Shown: one piece after another, positions 29,796 through 32,988 of the stretch
Numbering within the stretch: position 1 is the stretch's first letter
Layout of the letters: each line of letters starts with the position of its first letter
IMG/VR virus record: IMGVR_UViG_3300042558_000068
Location: 1-32,988 of that record
Origin: a virus
DNA length: 32,988 nucleotides
Strand: one strand, 5' to 3'
Program-made: the position numbers and the translations under genes
The notes under the pieces: model-generated
Told to the model about the DNA's origin: nothing
The model's input: the letters and a program-made list of their open reading frames with translations, nothing else
Databases searched by the model: none

Positions 29796-29993
29796 ATGGA
29801 ACAAAAAAAATGGAGTGCAGGTGCTTGGAAAAAGCAAACCGCTAAAGGAGAAGTAATTAATTTTACAATCAATGATGTTAAATACTCAATGTGGGCTAAT
29901 AGCTACAAGACAGAAGATAACAAACAACCAGATTATAAGATTTATGTAAATGATTTCAAACCTAAAGAAGATACGGAAGGACTACCGTTTTAA
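29796..29993 (+). CDS. Hypothetical 65-residue protein, beta-rich
   Basis: The protein is beta-rich with aromatic residues: EQKKWSAGAWKKQTAKGEVI, INFTINDVKYSMWANSYKTE, KQPDYKIYVNDF. The pattern 'G.wkk...kG..i.....n......N..K....PDyki' resembles small phage proteins of the DUF736 sort. An OB-like single-strand-binding role would suit the neighbours (ERF, DnaA-like), but this is not shown by the sequence. Confidence 0.5.
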   Translation: MEQKKWSAGAWKKQTAKGEVINFTINDVKYSMWANSYKTEDNKQPDYKIYVNDFKPKEDTEGLPF

Positions 29994-29995
29994 TT

Positions 29996-30424
29996 ATGCT
30001 AACGAGAAAGAAAGACATATCAATTAGACAGTTAAAGGAGTTATACTATGCGCAACGTAACACACATTTGCAGCTACACGAAATGATGCAGCAACTTGGA
30101 TTGTTAGGCATAGAAGATAATGAACCTTTAGGATTAGACATTGGCGCAAGAACGATTGTTAAATTGGTAGACGAGGAGTTTGAGTGCGATGTATTAATTA
30201 AGGATAGGAGTTTAAAAACAACGTTTGGTCGCAAAGCTGCGGCATATTTACTAAGGCGTTATACTAAATTGAGCCTTAAGGAGATAAGTCAGTACACAGG
30301 AACAAGCGACCATACGACTGCTATCCATAACATTAAACAAGCAAATAACTTAATCGAAACTGAGGATTGGTTTAAAACTAAGCTAAAAAAACTTTGTTTG
30401 AAATTAGAACTTAAAGAGATTTAG
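29996..30424 (+). CDS. DnaA domain IV-like DNA-binding protein
   Basis: The C-terminal half of this 142-residue protein (residues about 75-120) matches domain IV of bacterial DnaA: GRKAAAYLLRRYTKLSLKEI, then SQYTGTSDHTTAIHNIKQAN, where the DHTTAIH signature (residues 105-111) equals the DnaA-box-reading DHTTVLH motif. There is no AAA+ ATPase domain. The N-terminal half is helical (KDISIRQLKELYYAQRNTHL). It probably binds DnaA-box-like sites, either to recruit or to compete with host DnaA. One perfect DnaA box lies in the promoter at 6625-6633. A structured RNA follows immediately. Confidence 0.8.
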   Translation: MLTRKKDISIRQLKELYYAQRNTHLQLHEMMQQLGLLGIEDNEPLGLDIGARTIVKLVDEEFECDVLIKDRSLKTTFGRKAAAYLLRRYTKLSLKEISQYTGTSDHTTAIHNIKQANNLIETEDWFKTKLKKLCLKLELKEI

Positions 30425-30426
30425 TA

Positions 30427-30434
30427 TATATTTG
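30427..30434 (+). promoter_or_regulatory. -7 promoter element TATATTTG for the small RNA
   Basis: Exact match to TAnnTTTG, overlapping the end of the upstream gene by a few bases of spacing. I see no good -33 element at the usual distance (TTTG at 30397-30400 is 26 bases upstream). Transcription would begin near 30440. Confidence 0.45.
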
Positions 30435-30440
30435 CAGTAA

Positions 30441-30534
30441 GAAAACACATTAACGTACTGCGAACCGATAATGTGTTTAGTGGTTAAATAATAATAACCC
30501 TGGTAGTTCGCAGCTATCGGGGTTTATTTTTTTT
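30441..30534 (+). ncRNA. Structured small RNA or leader with two complementary hairpin loops
   Basis: Hairpin 1 has a perfect 10-bp stem, AAACACATTA (30443-30452) with TAATGTGTTT (30469-30478), around the 16-base loop ACGTACTGCGAACCGA. Hairpin 2 is an 11-bp terminator stem (30496-30506 with 30514-30524, two G-U), loop TTCGCAG (30507-30513), followed by TA and eight T (30527-30534). All seven bases of loop 2 are complementary to CTGCGAA in loop 1 (30458-30464), allowing a kissing complex. CCGATA (30465-30470) can instead pair with TATCGG (30515-30520) in the terminator stem, which would break it. The T run ends directly at the ATG of the initiator gene. It may be an independent RNA or an attenuating leader. 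Confidence 0.65.
30496..30534 (+). terminator. Strong Rho-independent terminator directly before the initiator gene
   Basis: An eleven-pair stem AACCCTGGTAG / CTATCGGGGTT with a 7-base loop and an eight-T tract. The next base (30535) begins the ATG of the initiator. Readthrough or antitermination would be needed to express that gene from the upstream operon. Confidence 0.85.
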
Positions 30535-31236
30535 ATGGCAAAAGACCCAGCTTTTTTATTTTACCCAGGCGACTATGTTAGTGGCACAATGGGAATGACA
30601 TTTGAAGAAAAAGGTGCATATATGGACCTTCTTATGCTTCAATTTAATCGTGGTCATATGAATACTCATATGATACAACATACGGTTGGTCACTTGTGGG
30701 AGCAAGTGAAATGCAAGTTTATACAAGATGACTTAGGATTATGGTACAATGTTAGACTTGATGTTGAGAAGGAAAAGCGTAAAACCTTTACTGAGTCAAG
30801 ACGAAACAACATAAAATCTAAAAACAAAACAGTAGAAAACGCATCATATGAAAGTCATATGAACAATCATATGAAGCATCATATGGAAAATGTAAATGAA
30901 AATATAAATAAAGATATAATTACTAATAAAAGTAAATGCACTTTTGAAGAAGTTTACGAGTATATGTCTTTAAAAATAGGAAAAGATAATGCTAAGATTG
31001 AAGCTGAAAAGTTTGTAAATTACTACGAAAGTAATGGTTGGAAAGTAGGTAAAAACACCATGAAAAGTTGGACACACGCAGCAAATAATTGGATAACTAA
31101 CACAAAACAATATGCAAAAGGAACTACAAACAATACAAGAAAACTTACAAAAGGCGAACAATTCAATCTCGACAGTTACAACTTGCTCAACTCTACTACC
31201 TATGGAGCAGGAGATTATGACCGCATTTTCGGGTGA
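30535..31236 (+). CDS. Replication initiator, DUF1376-type
   Basis: A 233-residue protein. The N-terminal domain (PAFLFYPGDYVSGTMGMTFE, EKGAYMDLLMLQFNRGH) is the DUF1376 winged-helix fold of phage replication initiators. A basic linker follows, rich in His-Met and Asn (SHMNNHMKHHM). The C-terminal domain (TFEEVYEYMSLKIGKDNAKI, KFVNYYESNGWKVGKNTMKS) is commonly found in such initiators. It should bind the phage origin and recruit the helicase loader. The linker-coding DNA holds CATATG repeats and an AT-rich tract, a candidate origin. It starts directly after a terminator and overlaps the next gene by 35 bases. Confidence 0.75.
   Translation: MAKDPAFLFYPGDYVSGTMGMTFEEKGAYMDLLMLQFNRGHMNTHMIQHTVGHLWEQVKCKFIQDDLGLWYNVRLDVEKEKRKTFTESRRNNIKSKNKTVENASYESHMNNHMKHHMENVNENINKDIITNKSKCTFEEVYEYMSLKIGKDNAKIEAEKFVNYYESNGWKVGKNTMKSWTHAANNWITNTKQYAKGTTNNTRKLTKGEQFNLDSYNLLNSTTYGAGDYDRIFG
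30845..30937. other. Candidate replication origin: CATATG iterons plus AT-rich tract
   Basis: Four CATATG sites start at 30845, 30856, 30868 and 30880 (spacing 11, 12, 12), three of them in the form CATATGAA. They are followed by a 52-base tract (30886-30937) with only six G or C. Two further CATATG sites, also 12 bases apart, lie at 30655 and 30667 in the same gene. Iterons plus an AT-rich unwinding region inside an initiator gene is the arrangement of the lambda origin in gene O. This is an inference from layout. Confidence 0.45.
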
Positions 31237-31873
31237 ACGTATCAGAACTACTAATCAAATAATGCTGCATCAAAATTTAATTTACATTATGCAGCTTGTA
31301 GGAATTAACGTAATGCCTGACAAAGTTAAATTAGCTTTATTAGAGGATTGGATTAGAACTGAATACGGTAACTTTACAATAAATGAAGTTAAGATAGCGT
31401 TTAAGCAAATGGTAGCTAATGACTTTATTGACCACTATCAGAATTTTAGCCCTGCATACTTTAGTCAAGTAATGGACAGATATAAGAAAAAAGCAAACGA
31501 AGTAAGAAAAATGATGCCACAAGAAAGAGTAGAAGCAATACCTCACTTAAGCGATTTAGAGATAATTGATTACAGTTACCAAGAATACAAAATTTTAGAA
31601 AATAGAACATTTGATAGATTGTTCAATCCACTAAGCGTATTTACAAAGCTTAATAGTTCAGGCATAAAGAAGTGGACAAAAGAAGATGGCGCACTTGCTA
31701 AAAAGAAACTTATGGAGATTATTACATACAAAGCTAATAAAATGGACATCATAAGTGCAAAGCAATACCGTGACGAATGGACTGATAGTTGGCTTAAGAA
31801 CCAAGCAAGAGCAGTAGCAGTAGCTTTATTTTTTGAAGAACAAATTAAACAAAACAAAACAACTTTTAAATGA
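31202..31873 (+). CDS. Probable replication-associated protein (helicase loader candidate)
   Basis: I choose ATG 31202 (223 residues, MEQEIMTAFSGERIRTTNQI); earlier in-frame codons lie inside the initiator gene. The product is helical: HQNLIYIMQLVGINVMPDKV, LLEDWIRTEYGNFTINEVKI, FKQMVANDFIDHYQNFSPAY. This part resembles the N-terminal region of phage replication proteins that pair with DUF1376 initiators. No Walker motifs are seen, so it is not an AAA+ loader of DnaC type. The position and 35-base overlap with the initiator suggest a primosome or loader-like accessory role. Confidence 0.5.
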   Translation: MEQEIMTAFSGERIRTTNQIMLHQNLIYIMQLVGINVMPDKVKLALLEDWIRTEYGNFTINEVKIAFKQMVANDFIDHYQNFSPAYFSQVMDRYKKKANEVRKMMPQERVEAIPHLSDLEIIDYSYQEYKILENRTFDRLFNPLSVFTKLNSSGIKKWTKEDGALAKKKLMEIITYKANKMDIISAKQYRDEWTDSWLKNQARAVAVALFFEEQIKQNKTTFK

Positions 31874-32268
31874 AACAAATAAACTTATTTGGTCAAGAGT
31901 TTGCTCCTAATCAAGAAGAACAAAAGTATTCTTCTAAGATTGAAGCACCTATATACGAGCCTAAGAACGTAAAGCCTCATATATTAGAACTATGCGATAA
32001 GTCAAAAACGCATAGAATTATTAACGAGATTGAGCAATCAAGCTTATCTAATGACGAAAAGTTTTTTTTAATTGATGCAGCAAGAAGACACAACGTATTT
32101 AATTACGAGAAGATTGCTGACTATTACGCACATTCTTCAAAAGAAATGCAGACTCTTATGGAGCGAAGCGGACTTGTTATTATAGATTTTGACAAAGCTA
32201 TCGAATATGGCTATGTTAAACTTTGTGAAGAAATTAAAAAACAATACTTAGAAGAATATGGAGAATAA
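31870..32268 (+). CDS. Hypothetical protein coupled to the TET-associated-type glycosyltransferase
   Basis: A 132-residue protein: KQINLFGQEFAPNQEEQKYS, a helical core HRIINEIEQSSLSNDEKFFL, then DAARRHNVFNYEKIADYYAH and LMERSGLVIIDFDKAIEYGY. The 'EK.FLI.AA.RH.VF.YekIA.YYA.....Q.LME.SgLVIIDF..AIe' pattern occurs in Bacteroidetes phages, as far as I recall near DNA-modification or replication genes, without a known function. It overlaps its upstream neighbour by 4 bases (ATGA) and the glycosyltransferase gene by 11, so the pair is co-translated. Confidence 0.5.
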   Translation: MKQINLFGQEFAPNQEEQKYSSKIEAPIYEPKNVKPHILELCDKSKTHRIINEIEQSSLSNDEKFFLIDAARRHNVFNYEKIADYYAHSSKEMQTLMERSGLVIIDFDKAIEYGYVKLCEEIKKQYLEEYGE

Positions 32269-32988
32269 AGACTATACTGTTTTTATTATATCTAATAATA
32301 GACCTAATAAAGTTTATACAGATATAATGCTAAAAAAATATAATTACACTGGCACGTCATATATTGTTTTAGATGATGAAGACAAGAGCGTAAATGAATA
32401 TATCAAAAATTTTGGTGCTGACAGAATTAAAATATTCAACAAAAAAGAAATTGCTGATAAGACAGACGAAGGTAATAACTTTGATAACAGACGAACTACT
32501 ACACACGCACGAAACGCCTGTTTTGATATTGCAGAACAATTAGGGTATAAATACTTTTTAGTTTTAGATGACGATTATACAGTATTTAGATACAGATACA
32601 TTGATAAATATATTACTAAAGGATATGTAAATAATCTTGATAATCTATTTTTACAGACTTTTAAATTCTATAAAAACAATAATTTTATTTCAATAGCGTT
32701 TGCACAGGGTGGTGATTTTATAGGTGGCGAGTCTTGTGGTTTATTAAAAAACTACATCTATAATGGCAGAAAATGTATGAACTCGTTTTTTTGTTCAACT
32801 GATAGAAGGTTCTGGTTTTTAGGACAATTAAATGAAGATGTCAATACATACGTTACTTATGGCAATAAAGGTGGTCTTTTTTTGACTATTCCTTTTGTAG
32901 GACTTGAACAAAAAGCGACACAATTAACAAATGGCGGAATGACAGACGCATACTTAAAGTACGGAACATATGTTAAAAGTTTTACAAC
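32258..32988 (+). CDS. TET-associated-type glycosyltransferase, N-terminal part (continues at base 1)
   Basis: This gene continues at bases 1-251 to give about 284 residues. It follows the TET-associated glycosyltransferase (TAGT) family: TVFIISNNRPNKVYT at the start, FDNRRTTTHARNACFDIAEQ (residues about 75-94), and YFLVLDDDYTVFRYR, whose DDDY at 104-107 is the metal and nucleotide-sugar site. FAQGGDFIGGESCG and CSTDRRFWFLGQLNEDVNTY follow. In other phages TAGTs are thought to glycosylate 5-hydroxymethylcytosine made by TET/JBP oxygenases. No TET/JBP, hydroxymethylase or methyltransferase gene is visible here, so the acceptor is unclear. GREB1-type glycosyltransferases, which act on proteins, are relatives. 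Confidence 0.75.
   Translation, partial: MENKDYTVFIISNNRPNKVYTDIMLKKYNYTGTSYIVLDDEDKSVNEYIKNFGADRIKIFNKKEIADKTDEGNNFDNRRTTTHARNACFDIAEQLGYKYFLVLDDDYTVFRYRYIDKYITKGYVNNLDNLFLQTFKFYKNNNFISIAFAQGGDFIGGESCGLLKNYIYNGRKCMNSFFCSTDRRFWFLGQLNEDVNTYVTYGNKGGLFLTIPFVGLEQKATQLTNGGMTDAYLKYGTYVKSFT
32862..32988. repeat. Terminal direct repeat, right copy
   Basis: Exact copy of bases 1-127. Removing one copy leaves a unit of about 32,861 bases in which the gene starting at 32258 continues to the stop at 249-251. Confidence 0.95.

Noticed and set aside
1-32988. Integrase, excisionase, attachment sites or CI/Cro-type repressor
   Set aside because: No tyrosine or serine recombinase motifs and no divergent promoter pair were seen; a strictly lytic lifestyle is more likely, although the small HTH protein could still be a repressor.
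1-32988. tRNA genes, CRISPR arrays, insertion sequences, reverse transcriptase or diversity-generating elements
   Set aside because: Looked for in the intergenic regions and around the fibre gene; nothing convincing was found by eye. A tRNAscan and repeat search would settle it.

Overview
The window looks like the complete genome of a small tailed bacteriophage (siphovirus-like) of a Bacteroidetes host. All recognisable genes lie on the + strand, tightly packed and often overlapping by 1 to 14 bases. Three things point to Bacteroidetes. The DNA is AT-rich, good Shine-Dalgarno sequences are rare, and several intergenic regions carry the Bacteroidetes-type promoter (TTTG near -33, TAnnTTTG near -7). 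Many proteins are also of the kinds seen in flavobacterial and gut Bacteroidetes phages. Bases 1-127 are repeated exactly at 32862-32988, so the molecule was circular or circularly permuted in the assembly, with about 32,861 unique bases. The gene cut by the ends (32258 to the end, then 1-251) reads through the junction in frame.

Layout. (1) 290-4407, accessory block: VRR-NUC nuclease, sigma-like HTH protein, two small cysteine-motif proteins, a three-gene glycan-type cassette (LpxA-like acyltransferase, GT-A and GT-B glycosyltransferases), a protease-associated domain protein and an HNH protein. (2) 4404-6544: small conserved proteins and both terminase subunits. (3) 6545-7838: a control region with a 15-bp palindrome, direct repeats and a promoter containing a DnaA box, followed by very small genes. 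(4) 7835-14472, tail: a probable frameshifted tail assembly chaperone, a neck/tail completion protein, two large tail proteins and the tape measure protein. (5) 14508-20805, head and connector: XkdF-like protease, scaffold, major capsid, probable tail tube, a portal fused to a MuF-like domain, and head-tail connectors. (6) 20807-24402: a 1066-residue fibre and a small partner. (7) 24362-26947, lysis: two holin-like proteins, GH24 lysozyme and several spanin-like proteins. (8) 26951-28295: DEDDy exonuclease, MazG-like protein and GNAT acetyltransferase. (9) 28296-28497: a second control region that shares the 15-bp palindrome with the first. (10) 28498-32268: ERF annealing protein, HTH protein, DnaA-domain-IV-like protein, a structured non-coding RNA, DUF1376-type initiator and a probable replication partner. 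(11) A TET-associated-type glycosyltransferase across the junction.

The phage appears to rely on the host replisome: it has an initiator, a DnaA-like DNA-binding protein and recombination functions, but no visible polymerase, helicase, integrase or classical repressor. The most unusual items are: a ~95-nt RNA whose two hairpin loops are complementary, the second hairpin being a terminator directly against the initiator start codon; a lambda-like candidate origin inside the initiator gene; the acyltransferase/glycosyltransferase cassette together with an orphan TET-type glycosyltransferase; terminator-promoter modules that place a GTG codon at the predicted transcription start; a T-TTT-TTT frameshift site; and an unusually crowded spanin region. 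Family names rest on motif recognition by eye; no database search was run.
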